DNA of 64,000 nt from Stereocaulon alpinum (taxonomy: Eukaryota; Ascomycota; Lecanoromycetes; Lecanorales; Stereocaulaceae). Positions within the stretch are counted from its first letter, which is position 1. The number at the start of each line of letters is the position of its first letter. The notes below the pieces were generated by a model. It was given only the letters and a program-made list of their open reading frames with translations, had not been told where the DNA came from and searched no databases. Below are positions 24,769 to 36,836 of the stretch, piece by piece. Location of the stretch: positions 186,001 through 250,000 of the forward strand of contig JAEUBA010000028.1 of NCBI GenBank assembly GCA_018257865.1, read 5' to 3'. Both the position numbers and the translations under genes were made by a program.

Positions 24769-24984
24769 ATGGCTGAAGCTCTAGCAGCCGTTGGATTGAC
24801 CTCAGCCATTGTCCAGTTCATTGAACTCGGCAGCAGAATTGTATCACACTTTGTTAGCTGGGAAGTCGAGCTTGAAGAGATTGACTCGAAAACCAAAGAG
24901 CAACACCGCGTGGTTATTGTAGGTAGTGAAGACACAACCGCCGACGGTAGCTTCGAGATATTTCGAGACAGTCCTCTCAGGTGA
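24769..24984 (+). pseudogene. Fragment of a fungal STAND N-terminal (HeLo-like) domain
   Basis: The first 30 or so residues (MAEALAAVGLTSAIVQFIEL, followed by GSRIVSHF) closely follow the conserved start of the helical N-terminal domain that precedes NACHT or NB-ARC domains in many fungal NLRs. After this the sequence stops resembling the family, and no NACHT, NB-ARC or repeat domain follows within the next kilobase. I read it as a truncated relic, though a short gene with unrecognised introns is possible. Confidence 0.45.
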
Positions 24985-26171
24985 TACTTATCTCAAAGAA
25001 CCCCCCTAAATGGGTGAGCTGACTACAAGGGATTCCTACTTGCCTACGATGAAGTTCAAAGGGTATGATCGGTGTCGTTGGTCAGGCTGAGCCGACCCTA
25101 TTCATATTAATATCGTCAGATAAGGGGGTGTCAATTCCAAGACTGCAAACAACGGTACGCTACACAGGCGCCTTGTATCAAGGATCCACGATGAAGGTAA
25201 GCCCAAGCAATCGTTGATTGTCTTGGGTAATGCTAACATTCCGCTTCCACTGGAAGCACACAGCAACGATGTTCACAAAGATAGGCTTGTATAGAATGAC
25301 GGAGGAGAAGTACTCGGGCTAGGTATTGAGATTGGTCCCCAATATACGCCACATAGCAAAGTGACAGCTGCCATTTCCTCGTGCAACATCCCATCGAGCG
25401 GGTACTGGCTCACTCGTAATTTGAAAGTCTTTCGCCTTCCCCAGGTACGGCGGAATATGACATACCCCTGCGATGGTGGCAGATCGCACTGATGTTCATA
25501 AGTGAATGGAGTGTCTATGAAGTCCCTCCAATAATCGCCAAGACGCCACTGTTTGGATGTCATCAGGCTCAACAGATTCCCTCATTGTGTTCAATCGGGC
25601 AATCGGGACCTCGTTGTGCATATCATTGACAATGGCAGCCACTTAGTGCTGAAGGCGCGTAGAGGGCGTCGTTGATGTTATAGTTCACCGTTCAAGTCTA
25701 TCTTGCTTGAGATGCACGCCATGAACTGTTGTCTCTTCACATGGGAAAGTTGCCTCTTCTCGACAATGACTACCCTTTTTGTTTTTCACAAATAGCAATC
25801 ACCTCTCTTTCGATGAAGGAAGAACAACACCAAACTTGGCCAATGAGCCCGTGAAATCAGTGCGTAACGCTTCGGGCCGAGAGCCAGCTGGCGATCCTAC
25901 TCAATGTACTCATTCCTACTTGGATCCCGCTAGCTATTCAGTAGGTCAGCTGGCGATCCTACTTGAAATCCATAACCCAGCAGTTGACACCTAAAACGGG
26001 ACAGCCCGTTTTCTAGGTCGATCCTCTTCGCCCTTGATTGCTTTCCCTGCTGCATAACGGCGGACTTGCAAGCAAACACACAGAAAGCATAGAGACCCGT
26101 CTCGTTTTTCATTTAACGTGATCGTTGAGCAACTCATCAACACAACACGATCAAGCCCTAAAGTATTCAGT
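24985..26171. other. Intergenic stretch, no recognised gene
   Basis: About 1.2 kb with short open frames only. It ends in the promoter of the flavin monooxygenase gene at 26172. A short phrase, CAGCTGGCGATCCTACT, occurs twice (near 25886 and 25948). Confidence 0.4.
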
Positions 26172-27761
26172 ATGGACCTCGTAACCCCAGACCCGAACCT
26201 CCATGTCCTGGTTGTTGGAGCTGGTAAGCTCACCGCGAGCAGCCTTGTGGACTGGAAAAGGGTAGTTAATGTTATACTCCAGGATCCGTTGGACTACTCA
26301 TAGCCCAGAACCTTAAAAAGGTAAGTACCTCTTCCCAACCACCATTCGAACCACGCCTTCTTACCCATTCTACGAACACACAGCTGGGTATCAAATGCAC
26401 CGTCTTCGAACGAGAGTCCTACCTCAACCAACGCCCTCGCGAGTGGAATTTTGGCATCTACTGGGCTCAAGTGCCGCTCACCGAGTGCCTACCACAATCC
26501 ATCATCAACAAAATCTCTACCGCACAAGTCGATCCAGATCGTGCTCCTCGTGAAGATGACTTCTTCCCTATCTTCAATGCTCAGACGGGCGTATTGCTCA
26601 AGAAGCTGCCTACCGGCAACGTATTTCGAATGAACAGGCCGAGGTTCAGGGCGTTGATTGCAGAGGGTGTGGATATACAGGTCTGTAACAGTTGCAGAGG
26701 ACCGAACGGGATCCAAAATAGGTAGCCGGTACGAATCGCTGACATGATACTCTCCACAGTACGGCAAACGTCTTCGTACAATTGCCCATCCAGAGGTAAC
26801 AGTCGATGGCAAGAGCCTCGTAACAGCCCTATTCGAAGACGGCACCGAAGCCACTGGTAACCTCTTAATCGGCGCCGACGGCTCCAGGTCTAAAGTCCGA
26901 GAGTACTTACTCGGGCCCAGACTAGCTGCTCTGCAGCCCCTGCCTCTCGTAGGCTGCCTGGCGATCATAACGACATTCCCAGCAGACCTAGCAGTAAGCA
27001 TCCGTAAAGACTACCACGATATTCTTCTGAATGGAAGCCATCCGGACGGAGCAAACATCTTCATGTCTCGTAAGTGCTTGGGATATCCTAAACTCTACCC
27101 TTGTAGCCTCTGCATGCACTAATACCCCATGCCACACCTAGTCCACGAAATCCCCTCTCCCAGCCAACCAGAGACATGGAAATGGATGCTCACCCTGACA
27201 TGGAAATACTCTCCTACCGAGTCTCTCCACACTCGGACCGAGATCCGTAGCGCATGGGACACCTGGGCCAACAAGCTTACTGAGCCTTTCCACTCCGCAT
27301 GTGCTTCTGTGCCTAAAGATGCGCCTATTTGGTTCGAGAGGGTGGCGCATTGGCCAACGGTGGAGTGGGATAATAGGTGGGGAACGGTGAGCTTGGCGGG
27401 GGATGCGGCGCATCCCATGACCTTTCGTGAGTGCTCGTCATCTCTACTTACCTATTCCACTCGTATCGACCTCATAGTCTGTCTTTGATGAAGAGCATTA
27501 CTGATAAGTATATGCGTGCTAGATCGCGGCCAAGGTCTTAATAATGCAATTCACGACGCTGCATACCTCTGCCGTGCACTAGATACGTATGTGAAAGAGG
27601 GCAAACCAATTACGGAGGCTATGGCTGTGTATGAGACTGAGGTAGTAGAGAGGGGAAGGAAGGCGGTTGAGGAGTCAGCGATGAACTCGCTTATGATACA
27701 TGAGTGGGAGAAGATGAAGGAAAGCATGCTTTTCAGAAATGGGATGAAGAAGATTTCATAG
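26172..27761 (+). CDS. FAD-dependent monooxygenase (aromatic hydroxylase family)
   Basis: Six exons (26172-26223, 26283-26320, 26384-26680, 26760-27069, 27142-27426, 27523-27761) give about 406 residues, the usual length for single-component class A flavin monooxygenases. The three signature motifs are present: the dinucleotide-binding GAGSVG at 16-21 (split by intron 1), LIGADGSRSKVRE near 165-178, and the FAD-ribityl motif LAGDAAHPM near 320, followed by RGQGLNNAIHDA. The family uses NAD(P)H and O2 to hydroxylate substrates such as salicylate, urate or polyketides; the substrate cannot be told from sequence. There is no signal peptide. It converges on an NCS1 permease gene 137 bp away. Confidence 0.88.
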
Positions 27762-27898
27762 GTCTAGCTTATTCTGAGATCGGGAAGTGAGAGTTCATAT
27801 CAACGCTGGTGATCTGATTCCATAGCTTGCGAAGTCTTAACGAGATATGATGAGGGTAATGCTCCTTGCAAGCTTTGAGACCTTACTCAACGTAGTCC

Positions 27899-29547
27899 CT
27901 ACCTTCCGAACTTCTTCAACTCGAACCATCTCAGTGGCGGGTACACGAGTGCTGCCCATGAGAAGCCTACGTAGTTGCCCATCTGTGTCATCACATCAGT
28001 AGTTTGGCCAGAGAAAGGACATTGGACAACAAAGGATCAACGAAACGTACATCAGCCCCATACTCCCCCACCAGCTTCGCAATGGGCCCAATGTACCACA
28101 CCTGCGCCATACACAGAATTGCTCCAGCCCAGCCGATTAGGAAAGCTATTAGCGCAGCTATGCCCATAGGCAAGCTTTCTTGCTGATTCCATGTAGCCCA
28201 GTCATATCCTCTCCGTCTCCGGAAGATCACCTGCTCTTCAATAGTGATAGCGATCCAGATAGCAACCCAATATCCCATCAGCGCCAAGAAGTTGGTGAAG
28301 ATCGCACTCAAGCTGTTCCGGCCGGCGAGCGCACAGACGGTATAGATGATGATGCCGCAGGTGTTCCAGACGACGCGTGGGACCTTTTGAGCGGTGCGGC
28401 CCAGGATTTGGAAGTCGATGCCGCTTGAGTAGGTTGGGGCTACGAGGTTGGCTATTAGGCCTAGAGCGATTACTACGCCGAGGAACTTGCCGAAGCGGCC
28501 GAGTGAGGAGAAGCCTTCGACTAGAAGGTTGCCCTGGCCGGCTTCGTAGGCTTTTGCGTAAGCAGCGTTATTTGGGATACCGGAAGCTAGACCAATGCCG
28601 ATAATGAGCGCAAAGGTGAAGGAAAAGACCAGTCCGAGGAGCGAGGCAGTGAATAGTGGCAGGCGTGGCGTGTTTGGCGGATAGTATACGAAAAAGTCTG
28701 CTGCACCACCAGCGTATGTTATGGCGGCGCTCAAGCAAAGCGAGAAAAAGGATATTCTATTCCCAATGACCGTCCGCGAGGCTCCCATAGATGGCGTCTG
28801 CAGATTATATTGGGAGGCAGAAACGCCATAGAGGATGCTAAGTGCGATGAGTTGCGGAAGCCATGCATAGCGCATGTACATATGGAAGATCTTGATTCCG
28901 AAAGTGGTAACCGTCCAGCTTATAACAGCTAGGATAATAATACCCACAACGAGCGGTAAGCTGCCATTTGTGGAGACTGCGGAGAGAAGTTGACCGGCTA
29001 CGACTAGGTCGATTAGGGAGTAGCCGAGTAGTACTATCAGGTTGAGCAGTACGATTAGCTTGCTTGGGTACCAGCCAAAGGTGTAACGGGCGAAGATCAA
29101 TGTTCTGTTGCCAGAAATCGGACCCCAGGTTGCGATGTACGCAACGGCTGTGCTACCAAGTAGTGATCCGAAGACGGCGCAGAGGGCTGAGTCCTTAAAG
29201 CTTAGGGCGTATACTGTGGGTGCAAGCATGCCTAGAGTGATATTGACTGCTGCGAGATTGACGGAGATCCACAGAAGGAATGCTTGCAGGAAGTCCACCC
29301 ATGTCTTAGGGTGTGTGTCTTGAGGCTCTACTCGCTGCACACCTCGAGCCTCCACGTTGTATTTGACGAGCTGGTGTTCGAATCTCTTGGCATAAAATTC
29401 AAGCTTTCCTAGAAAGCCAGATCGTTCCTCAGTAGCGTACGAGCCCTCTAACGGGTTGTTTGGGACCTCCCCAGAACTGTCAGCCGGCCTCGCGATTTGC
29501 TCTGGTCCCTTCTCCACATCCTCGGAAATTGGAGATGGAGTTGCCAT
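27899..29547 (-). CDS. NCS1 family purine-cytosine permease (Fcy2-like)
   Basis: Exons 29547-28051 and 27982-27899 give about 526 residues with roughly twelve hydrophobic helices, typical of the nucleobase:cation symporter-1 family. Supporting features are a hydrophilic N-terminus, helix 1 starting FLLWISVNLAAVNITLG, GWYPSKLIVLLNLIVLLGYS, and the terminal exon with GFSWAALVYPPLRWFE and a charged tail, which is characteristic of fungal Fcy2-type carriers. The first ATG of the frame (29547) is used. By family it imports purines, cytosine or related bases across the plasma membrane. The tail-to-tail arrangement with the flavin monooxygenase suggests, but does not show, a shared catabolic role. 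Confidence 0.9.
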
Positions 29548-30343
29548 TGCGCTCTGCAACAATTAGCTTTTCTTGGAAGTAGTAAAGTGGACGGAAAGCA
29601 TGATTCTTTCGCTGGAATTGTCCAGATCAAGTTCGACCGTATAATCTCAGAACGAAGTCCAGCACACTATGACATTTCCCTCATCAAGATTACTTGAGGT
29701 GGGTTGGATGCCAAGGGTGACAGGACAACGAACACCGGTTTCATGCATGACTTTGCACATTACCTTGATCGTTGGAGGTCCTCCTTTTGCTACTCGACAT
29801 GTTCGTGGGTGTCTCCGGTGGAAGTACCTTAACTCTGTATGACTCCGGAAGTGCTTGGCCTTCTAGATTAGACCTATTAGCTTCTCCTAATAAGACACAA
29901 TCATATCGGGACGCATATGGAGTGTGGTAAAAGTACCAGATGTATGAGGATTATCGAGGCACTAGGTAGATCTTGTCTTAGATTCGGACCGGACTATGCA
30001 GGTCCTATCTGGGGGTCCAACAGGGTTCAACAGAAGGAAAGTAGACTTCAAGAATCCAAGGTTCACTTACAGTCGAATTCGGGGTCCAGTTTCGAAGGCT
30101 ACCAAGGATGATAACACAGTGACGGAGAGATCAGTGGCAGATGAGAATAGCAAGAAAAGTTTAAAGGAGAAGAAGTGGACAGAGGCCGTCTATAAAAGAA
30201 AATTCATGCTTTCGTCCGTGAAGCGGAACTTTCCGGCCATGACGCCAAGACTGAAGCATATCATGAAGTAAACATTATCCCCGATCTCGCCGAGCTTCTC
30301 ATCAATTGCTACATCTCGAAACCTCATTAGTACATACCAATTA
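29548..30343. other. Intergenic region, divergent promoters
   Basis: About 800 bp between the starts of the NCS1 permease (minus) and the NDUFAF3-like gene (plus). A plus-strand frame at 29996-30271 shows no family motif. No operator is recognised. Confidence 0.4.
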
Positions 30344-30367
30344 ATGATACGTTGCCACTGGAACATT

Positions 30368-31173
30368 ATGGCTTCTCCGAGTATTCCGCTCCTGCGCGCC
30401 CTTCGCGCGACTGAAACCATCCGAACTTCTCTGCCTGGACATCGGCATGCATCGTCCATACCAAAAGCGCTCTCATCACACCTCAACCAGAGAATCTCCC
30501 AAAGAACATGTCTCCAACGTGCTCGCCCCTCACATACCAACCTCCGCAACTTCACATCAACCGCCCACCGGCCCTCCCCACCTCCCTCAGCAGCACCCAA
30601 ATCCACAGACCGCGGCCCCGTCTCCGAAGAATCCACCCAGACAGATTTTGGCAGTATGGATGTCTTCTCGAACGCGCCGGCTCCCACAGCGTCGATAGAC
30701 GCCTGTACAAGCGATGGCTTCCATCTCGATAACGGCGTGAAGATAGGTGGTGGTAGTGGACTGTTGTTGGTGGCAGGAGAGGCTTTCACGTGGCGGCCGT
30801 GGGAAGCGGGTGGGAGGGGAAGATTGCTGAATCAGAGGGGGCAGTGGGATACTGGGGATAAGGCTTGGGGGATTTTGGAGGCTGTGTGGCCAAAACCTGG
30901 TGTGTATGAGTACGCTACGGTTTGCTTTTGGGAGGACGAAATGGGTCTACTTGCTGACGTGGTTTTGCTGTAGATCTACTCATACTGGGATTGGGACCGT
31001 CGATGTACCCTTTAGCACCGGAGACGAGGAGGTATATCAATTCACTGGGAATCAGGGTTGATGTGCAGGATACGAGGAATGCGGCTGCGCAATTCAATTT
31101 GCTGGCTACGGAAAGGGGAGTGGGAAACGTTGCTGTAGCATTGATACCTATTGGATGGAGAGAACCCAGATGA
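30368..31173 (+). CDS. Mitochondrial complex I assembly factor, NDUFAF3/Mth938-domain protein
   Basis: Exons 30368-30899 and 30974-31173 give about 243 residues. An in-frame ATG eight codons upstream (30344) is an alternative start. The N-terminal 70 residues are rich in Arg, Ser and Ala and lack acids, as expected for a mitochondrial presequence. The domain begins near SIDACTSDGFHLDNGVKI and includes the hallmark DLLILGLGPSMYPLAPE just after the splice junction, then GIRVDVQDTRNAAAQFNLL and VALIPIGW. This is the DUF498/Mth938 fold. In animals NDUFAF3 works with NDUFAF4 in early assembly of the NADH dehydrogenase Q module; the same role here is inferred from homology. Confidence 0.88.
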
Positions 31174-31454
31174 ATTACAATGCAATAATACATGCACTTG
31201 ACCATCGGAATGGTCGAGTGAGTGACTGATTGATCTATGCTGAATGGGAGAACGTGTACGGGCGTTTCGACAAGCTCAGTTTGCGATCGACTAGACGAGC
31301 CATCTCTCCGCGTACGTCTCATACAGGAAGGGGTATATACATTATAACAGGCCCGCTTTATTACAATGGTCTTCTCTTCAGCTCTGTGGCTTACAGCGTT
31401 TCCAACAGAAAAGGAACGAACTCCAAACAAGACTCTCTTTCATCTCATCTACTT

Positions 31455-32467
31455 TCACAGCACCAAAGCGGCCAACCCTCCCAGACCTGCCAACATCCCA
31501 CCCGCAACCATCCTCACGGCCGCCCCCGTTGGCGAGCTGGTAGCAACAGGCGACAATGTCAAGCTCGGCGACTGGGTTGGTGGCACAGTTGAAGCCGTCT
31601 GGATAGCCACACTTGTAACGGGTGCCAAGCTCGTCGGTGTGATCACGGACGTCGTTGGCTTAATGAACGCCGTCGAGTTCTTGATGCCGCCAGTGCTGGC
31701 AACCATGTTCGTCCCGCCATTTGGAGTAACGCCGCGACTGGTGTTCTTGCTGGCTGTGGGAAACCCAGAGCTGGCAACGACAAGGACGGAGGACCTTGAA
31801 AAAGATTTAGAATGTGAGGAGTGTTTAGAGAAGGAGAGAGAGGAGGAGAGAGAGGAGAAGGCGTACAAGGATGTTGAATGCGTTGTGGAGTGCGCGTTGT
31901 GGGGAGTGGCTTTCACAGTGCCAGAAGTGGAGTCGGTGTTTCCACTATGCTCGCCGGTCGTGGTCTTTGAGGCTGAAGATGAGACGGAAGACTGAACGTT
32001 GAGGTTCGAGATGCCGAATTGGGTTGAGTACTGGAAATAGTATTTTCCGCTGTTATCCTTCTCGTCTGAGATGATCTTGAGGCCGTAATTGCTGTCGCCA
32101 TGAGGGACCAGATCTTTCGATGGTGTCCACACATAGCTACCGGTGTTGGGAACGTTGTCTGCGATACAAGAAAGAGGTCCATTGTTGTTCGAGGGACCTA
32201 TCAAGAGCTGGATGGAGACGGTGTTGATACTTGATGATTGCTGAATCAAAGCATCAGCTACTGCGACCGGAGCGGGAACGTACGACTGATACTCACGTCC
32301 CACTTAATTGTGAATGGACTGCCCGCTGCAACAACTTGGTGCAATCCTGGCGCGCGCACTGGGAGACTGCCATCCGTGAAGAGGGCGCCTGCTTGACGCG
32401 TGCACGATTGGGCAGTGGAGAGGCCAATATAGGCCAATAACGCCAGAGTCACGGTCGTAGTATACAT
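31455..32467 (-). CDS. GPI-anchored Ser/Thr-rich cell-surface protein (Kre9/Knh1-like N-domain)
   Basis: Exons 32467-32297 and 32240-31455 give about 318 residues. There is a signal peptide (MYTTTVTLALLAYIGLSTAQ) and then a compact domain of about 100 residues with VVAAGSPFTIKWD, SIQLLIGPSN and YGLKIISDE, the pattern of the yeast cell-wall synthesis Kre9/Knh1 domain found in many fungal wall proteins. A long Ser/Thr-rich stalk, likely O-mannosylated, follows, ending in a small-residue omega-site region (SSPTGAA) and a hydrophobic tail that fits GPI attachment. It probably sits in the plasma membrane or wall. The 3' end faces the NDUFAF3-like gene 281 bp away. Confidence 0.82.
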
Positions 32468-33709
32468 ATTGTTTCGACTCAGAGATCTAGAATGCGAGTT
32501 GTGTTTGCTCTGTAAGGGGACTTGATGGTATAGAACTATATAACGAGCGTTTCAACAGTATAAATGCCAGATCTATAGAGAATGACTAGAGGTGAGAACG
32601 TAGCGAAGGAATGGATGGAACAGAAGATACAACGTGGCAGTTTGCGCATATACCAAAGGATGGAACGAAAGTACGACAGCAGCGCTATTTGAAGAACCAA
32701 AGGGGCCAATGTTGTAACTTAGATGATCGTTTCGGGGCCCCACGAATCACACACCTGAAACGACTGCTCACGTGCCGCACCAACAACATTTAAGCACTAA
32801 TGCATGGCTATGCGACCCCGTACCCCCAAAATGCTTGTCACTAAGCCGCGTCGGGTTTAGGTACGGCAAGGGTGCGTCAGCCTCAAATGAAAGACACCTG
32901 CTCTTTTGCCTTTTGATGATACCCAATCCTCGAAGATTGTAGCTAAATTCAGAGTTAATCTGTTATGCTTCGAGTCCGCTCACCGTGGTCCGTGGCTGTG
33001 ATGAACTTCTCCACTGGCAAACTTTCCTACTACACAGTTTGGCTTTCATTGGTGCTGCGACGTTATCAGTACGGGCTACTATGCTTTCAACCCCTGTTTC
33101 AATCTCTCGGGTCCTTCTGCGGCACGAACAATAGGTCTCGAATCAGGGGACTCGTCATTCAACATCCAACGAAGGGAATTCTCAAGATGACCATCAAGAT
33201 CCGACACTGACTTTCAAAGGAGGCATATGTCCTCAATACGGGCATCGTGGCTCACAGTAATCATGGCATTGACGCGGACTCTGTTGATGAGGTGATATCA
33301 AGTACTCTACAACCTTTCAAGACGAGTCACAGCTAGAAGTTCCGCAGCAGGCGGATCCCGCTTTTCAGGCCTTGTGTGGCCAATCTCAAGTTGATGTCTC
33401 CCATGATAGCTTAACCAACAATGGTAATAGAGGTGTTCGGACTCAAGATCGGCGTGATATGGCGTTAGGACATCAGCTCTCAGGCCTTGTTGCCTGTTGC
33501 TTAGTCAACCGCTAGCGTGCCACCACCTAGAGCACATAAGTAGCCGGCACCCTCTATAAAGAATCTACAAGTTACCCTCAATATGCTAAAGGAATTGCTT
33601 GAAGCCGGCTCTAGCTGATGTCAATTGCGTCATTCCCTATGCGCTTCGGCTCAAAGGATGCGCAAGCTCTCCCACCTAACAGCACGGAAGCACTCGCAGT
33701 TCCACACAT
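32468..33709. other. Intergenic stretch, no recognised gene
   Basis: About 1.2 kb between the GPI protein promoter and the GST pseudogene. Plus-strand frames such as 32965-33210 have no motif. I see nothing that can be supported. Confidence 0.4.
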
Positions 33710-34354
33710 ATGTTGAGACTTATCAGTGCAACACCTTCATCCTGTGCTCGCAAAGTCAGGATTGCGTTGACAGAAAAGGCAATCCCCTTCGAGCTCGTTA
33801 CCGAAGTACCATGGGATAGCACCACGCACACGCCTCGGTACAACCCCCTTGAAAAATTGCCTGTGTTGATCTTCCCAGATGGAAAAGCTATCTATGTAAG
33901 TCATTTCATACTCGAATTTCTGGAATTGAAGTACCCGGATAGTGTCCCGCTCCTACCAAAGAGCCCTGACGAACCCGATGCTGCGCTCTTCGCCAAGCAA
34001 CTTTAAGTTGTAGCGGATGTTATCTGTGATGCTATGGTGTTATTGTTCTTCGAAACGCAACACGAGGAAGACAAACGAAGTGAACAGTGGATGGCAAGAC
34101 GAAATCGAAAGATCGATGGCGGCCTAAAAGCATTGGCCGACTAGCTTGCCGAGAGGGAAACCCTGCACTTTTTGGTCGACGACATCTTCAGCATTGCGGA
34201 CATTACAGCTGGATCTTGTCTTGGCTATTTGAAGGGTTCGATTTCCGGAGCATCGTTGGAGAGCAGATTCCCCGCATTTGGACAGATATTCCCAGAGGCT
34301 AGAGGAGAGGCTCAGTTTCAGGGATACCGTACCAAAGCCTCAAACGTTCAGTGA
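33710..34354 (+). pseudogene. Glutathione S-transferase pseudogene with two in-frame stops
   Basis: One continuous frame of about 215 codons runs from the ATG at 33710 to the stop at 34354, interrupted by TAA at 34004-34006 and TAG at 34142-34144. The N-terminal part is a clear thioredoxin-fold GST domain: LRLISATPSSCARKVRIAL, then NPLEKLPVLIFPDGKAIY followed by SHFILEFLE, the usual glutathione-binding SRxI-like position. The C-terminal helical domain continues across both stops (VDDIFSIADITAGSCLGYL). Both stops are one C-to-T change away from Gln codons. No frameshift is visible, so inactivation looks recent. Sequencing error is unlikely to explain two such changes but cannot be excluded. 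Confidence 0.85.
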
Positions 34355-35810
34355 GAAGGTTGTGTAGAGCAATCTCAAGTGTTGACAAATCAAGTCTCTG
34401 TGATCTCTGATTTCTCGAACTAAAGTCTTTCTTTCCAGCTATATCACTCTAGGTACTTCTCATGTCCTTGTCATCAGCATAGTCGGCCAGGGAGTCTCGA
34501 GGCTGCCAGACCCGCAGGAACAGGCGTGAGAAGGGAAGCTATGTTCCATGTTTCTTCATTCATACCAAAAAATCCATCGTGTGTTGAGAGGGTCATTTAG
34601 TCAGTGCTGTTGAATCGTGATCGCCTTCACTACCTCCTTATCGATGCCAAGATATACTAAACTGATGCGTCAACCACTCTTGTCTTCGCTTTGACCTAGA
34701 CGAGGCCATAAGACTCACGCAAGAGACTAACACAAGATCCACTGGCGTTGTAAGGGCTTTCCATGTCCTATCGAGCATCAAGTGTAGAGCTGAATGTAAT
34801 AGTCATAGCCATGTATGATGTACTCCAAGGTTGAGCGCATCTGGGACGATTGATTGCATACTGAGACACCGAATAGGAAGTCAGATCCTGCAGCTGTTGA
34901 CTCCATGCATGATCCAAATGTGCAATACCTGGCTTTACTACATCGCCGATCCAACCATTCCTCCCTGAATGAGAGCCAGTATAGATGCTCATTAGTGGGT
35001 GTCTGCCGAAGGAATTGAGCAATTATAGCTCCTGAGTCCTTGTCAGGGCTCCATACTATACTTCTTTGACCCATCAATAATGCAACAACTAGCTTCCAAG
35101 TCCCATCAATATAGCGACTCTCTACTCCATGAAAGCCAACATGCTTGTCTCCACAGCGAATCAGATCGTGCAATTGACCGACCCAAGCTCCTATAGTTTT
35201 AACAGTTGTCCATCTCATGTTCCTCAGACCCACCAACAATGCTTAGCCTCTGGATTCCATCAGGAACTACTCTCCGCTCAATGAAAGCTAGAGATCTTCT
35301 TGGCTGGAGGGTCTTCGGGCGTGAGAATGCGCAAGCACAGCTCCTAAGTCCTGTCTAATTAATTTGTTTGAATGAAAGCAGGAATGCGTTATAGATGGGC
35401 AGATCAATCCCTATTCATTGCAGACGTAGCGCTAAAGCCTGGAGATCCCCTAACACCGGTTGTTTAGGCGACAGTGGGGAGAGGTGTCAGTACTGGGAAC
35501 TTCCTAGAATTAAGGTACCTTAGAAAAGCCGCCAACCCGAGGGCTGCGCTAGCTTCCACCTTGCCACCCTCCATAGTTGGCCGCCTAATGAGGTTTTGTC
35601 TACTGCCTTCAGGGTAGTGTGTGCTCTCCTCACTTCTCCGACCAAATGACTCTAATCTTACCGGCCATAACGCTTCAAACATTTGTGACAGTACTTAGAA
35701 CGGCTGCCTAGGATCTCAAGCGAACAGTCTAATTCATCACCGCGGTCTATCAAATGTGTATTTATCGCTGAGCTGTCCATGTGAGGGTCGCCAAATTCAT
35801 TCACTTTACA
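34355..35810. other. Intergenic stretch with an unidentified minus-strand frame
   Basis: About 1.45 kb. The only sizeable frame is on the minus strand (35239-34778, about 153 residues); it shows no motif and has no clear start. The 12-base sequence that opens the nested solo LTR (TGTCAGGGCTCC) recurs at 35041-35052. Confidence 0.35.
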
Positions 35811-36798
35811 ATGGCTCAAAGTAGAAAGGACGTCCCTGAGATATTAAAAGCGCGGCGAATACGCATTGTGACCACACCCGTCAAAGCCATCGGCCCAATG
35901 AGGAAACTGATATTGAGACTGGTTATGCGCATCACGGGATCACAATTGACATGGGCGATGCACTGGGCTATCGAAATAGAGGGCACATACTTCGAGCTGC
36001 AACGGGTGCCGGAGAGCCAAAAGCCGACACTTTCAGTGTCACGCTGGGCGAGCGACAGGAAGAAAGACATCATAACGGACGCCTTTGCTGGGACTACTAC
36101 GCTGAGTAATGATCAAATCGCTGCCAAATGTGCTCTCCCTTGGGATTTTCTAATATATGACCTGCACTGACAATGGCTCAGGCAATAGGCATTTTGATGA
36201 GACTGTTTCTGGCAAATGGTACAATATCTACGACAATAGCTGTCAGACGTTTGTCGATCTAGCAATGTTCGACATATCCGAAGACCATCAACCTGAGAAT
36301 CGAGCTCGAGGGATTGCAATAATCATAACACGTGTTCTTGCAATAACTACCTTGCCCCTCCGAGTGATGTATCTGAAACTGCATGGTTGCACTCCTCAAG
36401 TGACCTCCCAGTATACTCAGCAGATGTTTATGTTCTATTACTATTTACTTTTTCGGACTTTCAGAGCGTATTTCGAGCCTCTCGAGAATCTGGTCGCTAT
36501 GTATGAAGGCACGACTCGACCACTGCTAGCCATTATGGTGGCCTTATACGAGCTGTTAATCTGGACGCCGATCTATATCCAGTACCCATGGCGCTTATGT
36601 CCAGTCGTGAGACGTTCAAGTAATGGAGAATGGGCAATCCTCAATCCATTTACGCTCGATACGAAGGAATCTGATACACCAGAATCTCCACCGTCTCCGT
36701 CTTCTGTCAACGTCTGCTGGTTTGCCCGAATCGGTGGAAGTATCCTTGCAGTTTTGACATGGTTCTCTTTCATTGCCGTGATTTGCCTTACACAATAG
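35811..36798 (+). CDS. Putative permuted papain-fold (LRAT/NlpC-like) membrane protein, paralogue A
   Basis: Exons 35811-36129 and 36182-36798 give about 311 residues. The N-terminal part has a conserved MHWAIEIEGTYFELQR segment (His51) and, after the intron, YNIYDNSCQTFVDLA (Cys127). A His in a strand that reads H-W-a-hydrophobic followed about 75 residues later by an N-C-Q-x-F-V helix start is the pattern of LRAT/NlpC-P60 or PPPDE-type thiol enzymes. That assignment is my inference; I do not recognise a named fungal family. The C-terminal half has several hydrophobic segments (ITRVLAITTLPLRVMYL; MVALYELLIWTPIYI; GGSILAVLTWFSFIAVICL). The intron donor GTGCTC is weak but its position matches that of paralogue B, whose stop codon is 38 bp away, tail to tail. 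Confidence 0.6.
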
Positions 36799-36836
36799 TC
36801 TTGCTAGGGACGGTCCTCGGGCTTGCGGGATGGGAC

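Noticed and set aside
28180..28604. Plus-strand frames over the permease gene
   Set aside because: Antisense shadows of a clearly identified NCS1 permease coding region.
30190..30789. 199-codon minus-strand frame
   Set aside because: Opposite to the NDUFAF3-like gene, whose frame and intron are supported by conserved motifs.
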